Shown here: in pieces, positions 52,732 through 60,851 of the stretch
Layout of the letters: each line of letters opens with the position of its first letter
Position numbering within the stretch: the stretch's first letter is position 1
NCBI RefSeq assembly: GCF_001422205.1
Contig: NZ_LMMJ01000002.1
Span: 19,530-83,529, forward strand
Length of the DNA: 64,000 bases
Direction of reading: 5' to 3'
From: Curtobacterium sp. Leaf261
Lineage (GTDB): Bacteria > Actinomycetota > Actinomycetes > Actinomycetales > Microbacteriaceae
Made by a program: the position numbers and the translations under genes
Notes under the pieces: model-generated
The model's database searches: none
Told to the model about the DNA's origin: nothing
Seen by the model: the letters and a program-made list of their open reading frames with translations, nothing else

Positions 52732-54005
52732 ACTTCCTCGACCTCGTCCGCACCGCGATCGGCAACACGTTCCGGTCGAAGCTCCGCACGACGCTCACCG
52801 TCATCGCCATCTTCATCGGTGCCTTCACGATCACCCTCACGTCGGCGATCGGCACCGGTGTCTCGTCCTACATCGACTCGCAGGTCGGGTCGCTCGGCAA
52901 CTCGAACTCGCTCACCGTCACCAAGCAGGTCGCCAGCTCCGGGGCGGACGACGGTCCCGCGAAGTACGACCCGACCGACTCCGGCGAGACCGTGCAGCGC
53001 GGACCGGCCTCGTTCGGGTACCTCAGCGCGTCCGACATCACCAAGATCACGGACACGAAGGGCGTGGAGTCGGTCCAGCCGTCCGTCGCCCTGTCGGCGA
53101 AGTGGCTCGAGTACGGCGACGCCGGCAAGTACGTCGTGAGCGTCACCGGGAACGCCGGGGTGGTCAAGGCCGACCTGGCGACCGGTGCCCAGCTCTCCGA
53201 CAGCTCCTCCGAGAACCAGGTCATCCTGCCGACGAACTTCCTGAAGAAGCTCGGTCTCGGCAGTGCGTCCAACGCCGTCGGCAAGACCGTCACGATCGCG
53301 GCCGACGACTACCTCGGGCAGGAGCACACCGTCGACGCCACGGTCGTCGGGGTGCAGAACGAGTCCCTGTTCGGGGCGGGTGCGGGAGCGAACGCCGCGC
53401 TCACCGACGCCCTGCGGGAGGCGCAGGAGACGAACAAGCCGGCCTCCGTCGCCACGTCGTACGCGTCGGCGACGGCGACCGTCGCGAGCGGTGCGGACGT
53501 CGACGCGGTCAAGACCAGGCTGTCGAGTGCGGGGTTCACCGGGCAGACGATCGCCGACCAGCTCGGGCAGTTCCAGACGGTAATCAACGGCATCGTCGGG
53601 GTGCTGAACGCCTTCGCGGTGATCGCCCTCATCGCGGCCGGCTTCGGCATCATCAACACCCTGCTCATGAGCGTGCAGGAGCGCACCCGCGAGATCGGGC
53701 TCATGAAGGCGATGGGCATGGGTGGCGGCAAGGTCTACACGCTGTTCAGCCTCGAGGCGGTGTTCATCGGGTTCCTCGGGAGTGCGATCGGTGCCGGCGT
53801 GGCGATCCTGCTCGGCACGGGGCTCAGCAACCTCCTCGCGGGGACGCTGCTCAAGGACCTGCCAGGGCTGCAGATCCTGCAGTTCGCTCCGAGCTCGGTC
53901 GCCACGGTCATCGTCGTCGTGATGGTGATCGCGTTCCTCGCCGGGACCCTGCCGGCGCGCAAGGCCGCACGGCAGAACCCGATCGAGGCGCTCCGCTACG
54001 AGTAG
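52728..54005 (+). CDS. MacB/FtsX-type ABC transporter permease
   Basis: 425 aa. An N-terminal membrane segment (TVIAIFIGAFTITLTSAIGTG), a roughly 250-residue extracytoplasmic domain, then three C-terminal membrane segments containing INTLLMSVQERTREIGLMKAMG, the FtsX signature. GTG at 52728 overlaps the ATPase stop. Confidence 0.92.
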   Translation: MNFLDLVRTAIGNTFRSKLRTTLTVIAIFIGAFTITLTSAIGTGVSSYIDSQVGSLGNSNSLTVTKQVASSGADDGPAKYDPTDSGETVQRGPASFGYLSASDITKITDTKGVESVQPSVALSAKWLEYGDAGKYVVSVTGNAGVVKADLATGAQLSDSSSENQVILPTNFLKKLGLGSASNAVGKTVTIAADDYLGQEHTVDATVVGVQNESLFGAGAGANAALTDALREAQETNKPASVATSYASATATVASGADVDAVKTRLSSAGFTGQTIADQLGQFQTVINGIVGVLNAFAVIALIAAGFGIINTLLMSVQERTREIGLMKAMGMGGGKVYTLFSLEAVFIGFLGSAIGAGVAILLGTGLSNLLAGTLLKDLPGLQILQFAPSSVATVIVVVMVIAFLAGTLPARKAARQNPIEALRYE

Positions 54006-54049
54006 CCGGCCGCCGGGCCGCCGGGCCGCGGCCGGCGCGGCAACGGAGT

Positions 54050-54125
54050 GGGTGTTCTGAACACCGTCGTCCGGCCCGAACACCCGCATCCGCGTGTTCC
54101 CGACGGACGCGCGTGTTCAGAACAC
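54050..54125. repeat. Palindromic repeat family B, copy 3
   Basis: GTGTTCTGAACAC (54052-54064) and GTGTTCAGAACAC (54113-54125), with two GAACAC/GTGTTC halves inside. It lies in the convergent junction between the ABC permease and the amine oxidase. Confidence 0.9.
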
Positions 54126-54131
54126 GCGGCC

Positions 54132-54240
54132 GCACCGGCCTGGAGGCGCGCCCCACCCCCGACGCGCGTGTTCAGAACACGACGACGCACCGGCCTGGAG
54201 GCGCGCCCCGCCCCCGCCGCGCGTGTTCACGTGAGCGACG
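54132..54240. repeat. 55-bp tandem duplication of family A/B arms
   Basis: GCACCGGCCTGGAGGCGCG begins at 54132 and again at 54187. Each unit joins a family A-like arm to a GTGTTCA end of family B; the second runs into the amine oxidase stop codon. Confidence 0.85.
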
Positions 54241-55702
54241 CGACCGTCTGCTCCGCCACGAGGTGCCCCTGGCGGATCGCCCCGTCGACGTGCTGGTAGC
54301 CCTCGGCAGCGAGGTCGCTCGACGCGAACCGGACCGGACCGACGGGAGTCGACTGGTCGGGCCCGAACCGGGTGAGTCCGCCGAGGTCGTAGCTCGCCGC
54401 GTACGCACCCCGCGTCCACTCCTCGGACGCCCAGTCGGACTCGAAGTACACCGTCGGCGACAGCGCGGCCGGCCCGAGGTACGCCGCCAGCGACTCGAGG
54501 ATGCGCGCGCGTCGCGCAGCGGGATCGAGTGCGAGCACGGCGTCGGCCTTCTCGTCCGAGACGAAGCCGACGAGCGTGCCCTGCTCCTCGCCGTGGTTCG
54601 AGTTGTCGTACGCCTCGTGGACGACCTGGTACGGCGAGAAGCACGTCCCGGAGAGGCCGTCCTCGCGCCAGAACGGTGTCGGGTACGTCGCGTGCACCTT
54701 GATGACGAGGCCGAGCGACAGGTGCTGGTGGAGCTGCTGGCGTCGTGCGGGGAGCGCGGGCAGGTACTCGATGCGGTCGTAGAGGTTCGGGGGGACGGCC
54801 ACGACCGCGCGCCGTGCACGGACCTCGAGCGCGCCGCGGACCGACCCCGCCGGCTCCGCGGTCACGACGACCCCGTCGTCCGACCACGAGAGCGTCCGCA
54901 CGGGCGCGGACAGGTGGACCCGGTCCCCGAGGCGTTCCGCGAGCACGATCGGCACGCGCTGGAGTCCGCCGACGACCCGGCGGTCGAGGATGAAGTCCGC
55001 ATCGACGAGGTTCGAGAAGGACCCGGCACTCGCCGCCATGAGCATCGCCTGCAGCGTCGAGAACGCGTACGCGGGCTTGGTGAGCATGGCATCGGCGATG
55101 AACAACGCGATGTTGTCGCGGGCCTCGGCGTCGTCGCTCTCGGACTCCAGCCAGGCCCGGAACGAGATCCGGTCGAGCTCCTCGGCGCGCGGGTGCGTCC
55201 ACGGGGCGGCGGGGTCGGTGTCCGCGACGAGGTCGTCGAGCACCCCGATGAGCCGCTCGATCTCGGCCTCGGTGTGCGGCGTCGCGGGGAAGATGTCCCC
55301 GGTGAACCGCGACCGTGCACCGCTCGGACCGATGTACACGCTCTCGCCGTCGCGGTGCCGCGGGTACGTCTCGAGCCCGAGTTCGCGGAGTGTCTCGATG
55401 AGCGCGGTCTGGTCCGGCGACACCCACTGACCGCCGAGCTCGAACATCTGCCCGTCGACGTGATCGGTCCAGAGTCGCCCGCCGACCCGGTCGCGGGCCT
55501 CGAGCACCTGGACGGTCAGGCCCCGGGCCACCAGGTCGCTCGCGGCGGTCAGCCCCGCGGCCCCCGCCCCGATGACGACGACGTCGCACTCGAGGACACC
55601 GGCACCGGCACCGGCACCGGCACCGGCACCCGCACTGGCACCGGCACCGGCACCCGCACTGGCACCGGCTGCCGCGTCCGTGTCGCCCACACCCCCGCTC
55701 AC
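54227..55702 (-). CDS. Flavin-containing amine oxidase (putrescine/monoamine oxidase type)
   Basis: 491 aa. FAD-binding VVIGAGAAGLTAASDL, VLEARDRVGGRLWT and GGQWVSPDQT, and C-terminal FAD segment GYQHVDGAIRQGHLVAEQ. About 30 N-terminal residues are an Ala-Gly repeat encoded by GGCACC hexamers (55598-55675). GTG at 55702 overlaps the gabT stop by 4 nt. With gabT it could convert putrescine or a related amine to an aldehyde and then to succinate-type products; the aldehyde dehydrogenase expected between them is not in the window. Confidence 0.9.
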   Translation of the reverse strand: MSGGVGDTDAAAGASAGAGAGASAGAGAGAGAGAGVLECDVVVIGAGAAGLTAASDLVARGLTVQVLEARDRVGGRLWTDHVDGQMFELGGQWVSPDQTALIETLRELGLETYPRHRDGESVYIGPSGARSRFTGDIFPATPHTEAEIERLIGVLDDLVADTDPAAPWTHPRAEELDRISFRAWLESESDDAEARDNIALFIADAMLTKPAYAFSTLQAMLMAASAGSFSNLVDADFILDRRVVGGLQRVPIVLAERLGDRVHLSAPVRTLSWSDDGVVVTAEPAGSVRGALEVRARRAVVAVPPNLYDRIEYLPALPARRQQLHQHLSLGLVIKVHATYPTPFWREDGLSGTCFSPYQVVHEAYDNSNHGEEQGTLVGFVSDEKADAVLALDPAARRARILESLAAYLGPAALSPTVYFESDWASEEWTRGAYAASYDLGGLTRFGPDQSTPVGPVRFASSDLAAEGYQHVDGAIRQGHLVAEQTVASLT

Positions 55703-57084
55703 AGCGCCGTCACGACGGAGTCGAGCACGTCCATCGCGTCGTGCAGCAGCGCATCGTCGATCACGAGCGGTGGGAGGAACCGGATGACGTTCGAGTCCGT
55801 CCCGCACGTGAGCAGGATGACCCCCTGCGCGTGCGCGCCCGCCGCGATCCGACCGGTCGTCGCGGCGTCCGGAGCACCGGTCGAGGGGTCGACGATCTCG
55901 ATCGCGATCATCGCTCCGCGTCCCCGGACGTCCCCGATGCACGGGTTGGCATCGCGGATGCGCGACAGACGGTCCGTCAGCAGCGTGCCGATCGCCGCCG
56001 CGCGCTCGACGAGTCCACCGTGCTCGAACAGCTCGATCGCCGCGAGCGCCGCCGCACACGCCACGGGGTTGCCGCCGTACGTGCCGCCGAGCCCGCCGAC
56101 GTGCACTGCGTCCATCAGCTCCGCGCGACCGGTCACCGCGGAGAGCGGCATCCCCCCGGCGATCCCCTTCGCGGTCGTGATGATGTCCGGGACGACGCCC
56201 TCGTCCTCGCACGCGAACATCCGACCGGTCCGTGCGAACCCGGTCTGGATCTCATCGGCGACGAACACGATCCCGTTCGCAGACGCCCAGGCGGCGAGGG
56301 CCGGCAGGAAGCCTGGCGCGGGCACGACGAACCCGCCCTCGCCCTGGATCGGCTCGATCACGAGGGCCGCGACCTGGTCGGCTCCGACCTGCTTCTCGAT
56401 CTGGTGGATCGCGGCAGCGGCGGCGTCCGGACCGGAGAGGCCGTCACGGAAGGGGTAGGAGAGCGGAGCGCGGTGCACCGACGGCGCGAACGGCCCGAAC
56501 CCGTGCTTGTACGGCATCGACTTCGCGGTCATCGCCATCGTCAGGTTGGTCCGCCCGTGGTACGCGTGGTCGAACACGACGACGGTGTCGCGGCCGGTCG
56601 CGACCCTGGCCACCTTGACGGCGTTCTCGACGGCCTCGGCTCCGGAGTTGAACAGCGCGGTCCGCTTCTCGTGGTCGCCGGGTGTCAGGCGGTTGAGGGC
56701 CTCCGCGACCTCGACGTACCCGTCGTAGCCGGTGATGGTGAAGCACGTGTGTGTGAAGCGCTCGATCTGCGCCGTCACCGCCCGGACCACCGTCGGCTCG
56801 CCGTTCCCGACCCCGGTGACGGCGATGCCGGAGCCGAGGTCGATGAGCCGGTTGCCGTCGACGTCCACGAGGATGCCGCCCCCGGCGACGTCCGTGAAGA
56901 CCGGCAGGGTGATCCCGACGCCCCTCGGCACCGCGGCGGCCTTCCGCTCCTGCAGGGCACGCGATCGCGGGCCGGGGATCTCGGTCGCGAGCAACCGCGA
57001 CTGTGGGACGCCGGGGCCACCGGTCTGCGCGTGGTCGGACCGAGCGGATGCGGGGCCCTGCTGGGCCGGAGCTGTCGTCGCCAT
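55699..57084 (-). CDS. gabT: 4-aminobutyrate aminotransferase-type class III transaminase
   Basis: 461-aa PLP enzyme moving the amino group of GABA (or a similar omega-amine) to 2-oxoglutarate. LFNSGAEAVENAVKVAR, FDHAYHGRTNLTMAMT, VADEIQTGFARTG, and the PLP lysine in TTAKGIAGGMPLSAV. ATG at 57084 is 6 nt from TACCGT (57091-57096, minus strand), leaderless. First gene of the pair with the amine oxidase. Confidence 0.92.
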   Translation of the reverse strand: MATTAPAQQGPASARSDHAQTGGPGVPQSRLLATEIPGPRSRALQERKAAAVPRGVGITLPVFTDVAGGGILVDVDGNRLIDLGSGIAVTGVGNGEPTVVRAVTAQIERFTHTCFTITGYDGYVEVAEALNRLTPGDHEKRTALFNSGAEAVENAVKVARVATGRDTVVVFDHAYHGRTNLTMAMTAKSMPYKHGFGPFAPSVHRAPLSYPFRDGLSGPDAAAAAIHQIEKQVGADQVAALVIEPIQGEGGFVVPAPGFLPALAAWASANGIVFVADEIQTGFARTGRMFACEDEGVVPDIITTAKGIAGGMPLSAVTGRAELMDAVHVGGLGGTYGGNPVACAAALAAIELFEHGGLVERAAAIGTLLTDRLSRIRDANPCIGDVRGRGAMIAIEIVDPSTGAPDAATTGRIAAGAHAQGVILLTCGTDSNVIRFLPPLVIDDALLHDAMDVLDSVVTAL

Positions 57085-57090
57085 GGACCA

Positions 57091-57096
57091 ACGGTA
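57091..57096 (-). promoter_or_regulatory. -10 box of gabT (leaderless)
   Basis: TACCGT on the minus strand, 6 nt from ATG 57084. The 6-nt spacer is identical (TGGTCC) to that of the tetR gene at 15035. Confidence 0.55.
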
Positions 57097-57359
57097 GGCC
57101 AGATCGGCGGGATCGCGCGATGGAACCTCCGGATCGCGTCGCGGATGGCGCCGAGGGCGACGGATTCCGTCGCGCAGGCGCGCGGGGAGGCGCGTGTCGG
57201 CACCCGTGCCGTGTCGGACTGGAGGCCCGGTTCGTGACCCACGGACCCGCTCGCGCTGGCAGCGGGGCGGGCTGGATCCGTGCCTCCCGGCCGCGGTTCG
57301 TGTCCTGCGGTCGTAGGATCGTGTCCTGACCCGCGCCGGGCGGGCAATGAGGGGACATC

Positions 57360-57650
57360 ATGATCATCTTCGGCACCAGGGGCATGGCCAAACTGCTCGG
57401 CGTCCTGTTCTACGCGTGCGCGTACTGCCACCAGGAGGCCGCACAGCGCCTGGTCCAGCGCGCGACGTGGTTCACGCTCTTCTTCATCCCGATCTTCCCG
57501 TTCTCCAAGACGCGGACGATCAGCTGCGCGTACTGCGGCGGACAGACGTCGCTCGACAAGGAGACGGCGGAGCGCTTCGTCGCCGACGCCGACCGGTTCG
57601 CCGGGTCCGCGAACCCGCAGGTGCAGCAGCAGGGTCCCGAGACGGTCTGA
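57360..57650 (+). CDS. Small zinc-ribbon protein
   Basis: 96 aa. Two Cys pairs (CAYC near residue 20 and CAYCGG near 60) form a zinc ribbon around a hydrophobic segment (WFTLFFIPIFPF), the zinc-ribbon-15-like layout of small membrane-associated proteins. Function unknown. ATG at 57360 has a GAGGGG ribosome site 6-7 nt upstream. Confidence 0.78.
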   Translation: MIIFGTRGMAKLLGVLFYACAYCHQEAAQRLVQRATWFTLFFIPIFPFSKTRTISCAYCGGQTSLDKETAERFVADADRFAGSANPQVQQQGPETV

Positions 57651-57771
57651 CCCGGCCGGTCAGCCAGGGGCTCCCGGGCGACGCCGTCGCACGGGCTGGC
57701 CAGGCAGGCCGCGGTATCGTCGATGACGCCTCGGTCGAGGTGCGGGCGCAGGGTGAGCGAGAGGATCGCGG

Positions 57772-58437
57772 GTGGCGGTGTTCGGCAAACGGGCGAAGAG
57801 CGGCGACATCCGCGAGCGCCCGATCGATCCCGCGGAACTCCGCCGGTCAGTCGACGAAGGCTTCCTCATCGCCAAGTTCGCCGTGACCATCGCCGTCGCG
57901 AACCACATCATCCGGAACGCGCTGCAGCAGCACGAGACCTTCGATCCCCTGGCCGTGGCGCAGACGACCCGTGACGAGCTCCTGCGGATGGCCGCCGAGC
58001 AGACCGACGGTGCCGAGCGCATGCGGGAGATCAGGGCCACGGCGCAGAAGGCCAAGGGCCGGTCCAAGCACCAGCACGACTACCGCCGCGGTGACGACCT
58101 CAAGCTGCGGACCCGCGAGGCCACCTACGAGGAGCTCGCCGCCGCGATGACCAGGGGTGTCGACGACCAGGCGTTCATCGACGGCATCGTGATCGCCGCT
58201 CGTGAACGCGCCTGGGACGACATCGGCACGACCGTCGTCGGCCGGCTCGGGTGGGCGCAGCGTCCGGCTGAGGACTACGAGATCGGTCGCGACGAACGCG
58301 TCAGGCAGATGCTCGACGAGGACTTCGCTGCGCTCGTGGTCGAACACCTGGGTGACGAACAGCAGACACCGGGGGACGACGACGCCCAGGCGGAGGCTGC
58401 GACCGATCAGGCCGACCCGGACGCCGAACACTCCTGA
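57772..58437 (+). CDS. Hypothetical cytoplasmic protein
   Basis: 221 aa, highly charged, without signal peptide or membrane segment. A mid-region of basic helices (ATAQKAKGRSKHQHDYRRGDD) and an acidic C-terminal tail (TPGDDDAQAEAATDQADPD). No family recognised. GTG at 57772 with a GAGAGGA site upstream. It converges with the AroE-like gene across 21 bp, with no palindrome there. Confidence 0.65.
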   Translation: MAVFGKRAKSGDIRERPIDPAELRRSVDEGFLIAKFAVTIAVANHIIRNALQQHETFDPLAVAQTTRDELLRMAAEQTDGAERMREIRATAQKAKGRSKHQHDYRRGDDLKLRTREATYEELAAAMTRGVDDQAFIDGIVIAARERAWDDIGTTVVGRLGWAQRPAEDYEIGRDERVRQMLDEDFAALVVEHLGDEQQTPGDDDAQAEAATDQADPDAEHS

Positions 58438-58458
58438 CCCGTCGTCGCCGTCGGTCGG

Positions 58459-59274
58459 TCAGTCCGCGCGGCTGAACACCGACGCGCGCTCGACCTGGTC
58501 GGGGGTCAGCATGACGCCGGTGTACCGCTCGAACTGCCGTGCTGCCTGGAGCGCGATGACCTCCGCGCCGGTGATCACCTGGCGGCCGGCATCGCGACCG
58601 GCCCGGACGAGCGGCGTCTCGGACGGGAACGCGACGACGTCGAAGACGGTGTCCGCAGCCGCGATGCGCTCGACCGGGAACGCGAGCTCTGCGGCCGCAT
58701 CGCCGTGCATGCCGACCGGTGTGACGTTGACGAGGGCGTCGGCATCGGCACCGTCGTCCGCCGATGCCCACCGGTAGCCGTACTGCTCGGCGAGCGCGGA
58801 CCCCGTCGCCTCGTTGCGCGCGAGGACCGTCAGCTCGTCGAACCCCGCTCCGCGGAACGCTGCGACGACGGCCTTCGCCATCCCGCCGGAACCGCGGAGC
58901 ACGACGCGCGCGCGGGCATCGAGCCCGTGGGTGTCGAGGAGTGACCTGACCGCCTCGTAGTCCGTGTTCGAGGCCGTGAGCACGCCCTCGTCGTTGACGA
59001 CCGTGTTCACCGAGTCGATCGCAGCGGCCGAGGCCTCGACGCGGTCGACGAGCGGGATGATCGCCTCCTTGAAGGGCATGGACACCGAACAGCCGCGGAT
59101 GCCGAGTGCACGGATCCCCCGGACGGCCCCCTCGAGATCGGTCGTCGTGAACGCCTTGTACATGAAGTTCAGGCCGAGCTCGTCGTACAGGAAGTTGTGG
59201 AACCGCGTCCCGATGTTGCTCGGGCGGGCGGCGAGCGACATGCACACCCGCATGTCCTTGTTGAGGATCGGCAT
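58459..59274 (-). CDS. Shikimate dehydrogenase-like protein (AroE family)
   Basis: 271 aa. Substrate-binding and catalytic elements SVSMPFKEAIIPLVD (catalytic Lys) and NTDYEAV (catalytic Asp), and cofactor motif GSGGMAKAVVAAFRGAG. The N-terminal substrate region differs from housekeeping AroE (it starts DMRVCMSLAARPSNIGTRFHN), so it is probably a paralogue acting on a related hydroxy acid; no aro genes are nearby. The -10 CACACT (59281-59286, minus strand) is 6 nt from ATG 59274; the -35 region falls inside a hexamer repeat. Confidence 0.85.
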   Translation of the reverse strand: MPILNKDMRVCMSLAARPSNIGTRFHNFLYDELGLNFMYKAFTTTDLEGAVRGIRALGIRGCSVSMPFKEAIIPLVDRVEASAAAIDSVNTVVNDEGVLTASNTDYEAVRSLLDTHGLDARARVVLRGSGGMAKAVVAAFRGAGFDELTVLARNEATGSALAEQYGYRWASADDGADADALVNVTPVGMHGDAAAELAFPVERIAAADTVFDVVAFPSETPLVRAGRDAGRQVITGAEVIALQAARQFERYTGVMLTPDQVERASVFSRAD

Positions 59275-59300
59275 GCCACCAGTGTGCCGGACCTTGTCAC

Positions 59301-59330
59301 CGGTGCCGGTGCCGGTGCCGGTGCCGGTGC
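59301..59330. repeat. (CGGTGC)5 hexanucleotide repeat in a promoter region
   Basis: Five perfect CGGTGC copies cover the place where the -35 box of the AroE-like gene should be (15-45 bp upstream of its -10). Copy-number change would alter promoter spacing or sequence. Confidence 0.8.
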
Positions 59331-59462
59331 CGGGTGGCGTTCCGGACCGCGCCGTTCTGCCGGGCCGTCAGCCGTCAGGCGGACGCGGGATGGGCCTCCA
59401 GGCTGATGCGGACCAACCGGGGTGGCGATGCGGGCGGGACCACCGCGAGCGAGGCTGAGGAC

Positions 59463-59924
59463 ATGTCAGATCGAAGCCCGACCAAGTCCAGGTGGTTCAC
59501 CGCGACCGCGACCGCTGCCGCCGCGGCATCGGCGCTGCTGCTCGTGTCCGGATGTGCCCAGATACGGCAGCAGACCGGAGATGCGTGGTCCGTCACGTAC
59601 GAGGTGTCCGTCGACACGCAGGCCGGCGCGGCACTCACCGAGGTCGCGACCGAGGGGGCGGAGAAGCGGGGCGAGGCGCCGAAGGTGCGCGACGTCGGAT
59701 CCGTGACCACGACGGCTCCCGAGGACGGCTCCGCGACCTCGACCTGGACGCGCGAGTCGATCGTGCTCGCGAAGGACCGCGCGATGGTCAGGGCGACCCC
59801 GCCGGCGGGTGCGACGGCAACGTGCCGGATCCTGCTGGACGGCAAGAAGGTCATCGCGGAGCGGCACGCCGACCCGGGTGCGCAGGTCAAGTGCCGAGTC
59901 AGGACGCCGGCCTTCGACGGCTAG
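59463..59924 (+). CDS. MmpS-like lipoprotein
   Basis: 153 aa. Lipobox LLVSGC (lipidated Cys about residue 31), then a single small domain with the MmpS C-terminal pattern: WSVTYEVSVDTQAG, a central Thr/Trp strand (STWTRESIVL), and ATCRILLDGKKVIAERHADPG with the paired cysteine later (QVKCRV). Probably a cell-surface accessory protein; no MmpL transporter is adjacent. Its stop overlaps the convergent HD-fold gene by 4 nt. Confidence 0.72.
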   Translation: MSDRSPTKSRWFTATATAAAAASALLLVSGCAQIRQQTGDAWSVTYEVSVDTQAGAALTEVATEGAEKRGEAPKVRDVGSVTTTAPEDGSATSTWTRESIVLAKDRAMVRATPPAGATATCRILLDGKKVIAERHADPGAQVKCRVRTPAFDG

Positions 59925-60517
59925 GACGTCCAGGACTGTTCGCCCGCCCGGACGTTCCCGGAACGGTCGAGCCGTTCCGCGGCGCTGCCGGGCTTGCGGA
60001 TCGCCTGCGCATGGATCGCGCTGTCGAACTCGTCCGCGAACCCGAGTCTCGGCAGTCGCGACACGACCGCAGCGCGGAGGCCTGGGTCCCAGCGCTCGGG
60101 GGACGACCCCGAGACGTCGAGACTCGTCGCGACCTCGAGCAGGTGTCCCTCGATGTCGAGGTCCGGGTCGACGGCCGTCCACATGTGTCGTTCGATGACC
60201 TGCCGGACCCGGTCCCGTCGGGCGGGGCTCCATCCGGCGGCCGCGGCGAAGGTCCACGCGACGGCGCCGCCCGCCTCCTCGAACGGGGTCGCATGCGCGT
60301 CGAAGTGTGGTGTGACGCCGAGATTGTGGAGCATCGCGGCGACGAAGAGGAGCTCGTGGTCGTGGTCGCGACCCTCGCTGTCGGCGAGTGCCGTGGCCCA
60401 GACCATCGACCGGAGGCAGTGGTTGACCATCGCGGGGGTCGACCATGTGCGGACGACGTCCAGGGCGGCGGCTGCCGTCGGGGTGGGCGGGAGCAGGGCG
60501 GCGTCGAGGTCGAACAT
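59921..60517 (-). CDS. HD-fold protein with HN in place of HD
   Basis: 198 aa of the HD superfamily, cyanamide hydratase-like layout (VNHCLRSMVWA with His33, then AAMLHNLGVTPHFD). Residues 64-65 are His-Asn where the family has the metal-binding His-Asp; the codon AAT differs from GAT by one base and is rare here. The other metal residues appear present (H33, H64, and D/E in VIERHMW and VATSLD). Activity may be reduced or altered. ATG at 60517 is 7 nt from TAGCGT (60525-60530, minus strand). Confidence 0.75.
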   Translation of the reverse strand: MFDLDAALLPPTPTAAAALDVVRTWSTPAMVNHCLRSMVWATALADSEGRDHDHELLFVAAMLHNLGVTPHFDAHATPFEEAGGAVAWTFAAAAGWSPARRDRVRQVIERHMWTAVDPDLDIEGHLLEVATSLDVSGSSPERWDPGLRAAVVSRLPRLGFADEFDSAIHAQAIRKPGSAAERLDRSGNVRAGEQSWTS

Positions 60518-60563
60518 GCCTCGAACGCTAGCGCCCGTGCGCTTCGGGGAAGGGGCGGGTGCG

Positions 60564-60710
60564 GAGCAGCCGGGGCCGCGCGCGGCGTCGCCGGGTTCGT
60601 TCGTGGTGCAGCCGGGGCCGCGCGCAGCGCAGCCAGGTCCTTGCGCTGCGCAGTCAGGTCCGTGCGCGGCGCAGCCGGGGCCGCGCGCTGCGCAGTCAGG
60701 TCCGTGCGCG
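60564..60710. repeat. 21-bp tandem repeat (7 units)
   Basis: Seven consecutive 21-bp units from 60564. Units 5 and 7 (60648-60668, 60690-60710) are identical (GCGCAGTCAGGTCCGTGCGC plus G), and unit 6 nearly repeats unit 3. A further degenerate 45-bp pair follows to about 60820. The period is a multiple of three, so frames stay open across it, but no start or ribosome site supports translation. Confidence 0.9.
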
Positions 60711-60851
60711 GCGCAGGAGGGGAGTGCATCGCGTCGGACTCGCTACGGGTTCGTGCGCAGCCGGGGGAGGACATGGCGTCGGACTCGCCGCGGGTTCGTG
60801 CGCGGCGCAGCGGGCGGAGTGCGTCGATCTGGACTCGCCGCGCAGCGGACG
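60711..60851. other. Repeat-rich gap
   Basis: Degenerate copies of GCGTCGGACTCGC...GGGTTCGTGCGC. No gene, palindrome or promoter recognised. Confidence 0.6.

Noticed and set aside
53102..56458. 1118-codon open frame on the plus strand
   Set aside because: Overlaps the MacB-type permease out of frame and lies antisense to the amine oxidase and gabT; no domain features.
59899..60774. Minus-strand frame with heptad Ala/Pro repeats overlapping the HD-fold gene
   Set aside because: The repeats come from the 21-bp minisatellite; the frame conflicts with the well-supported HD-fold gene and has no start signal.
60564..60820. Possible CRISPR array
   Set aside because: The units are contiguous 21-bp repeats without unique spacers, and no cas genes are present.
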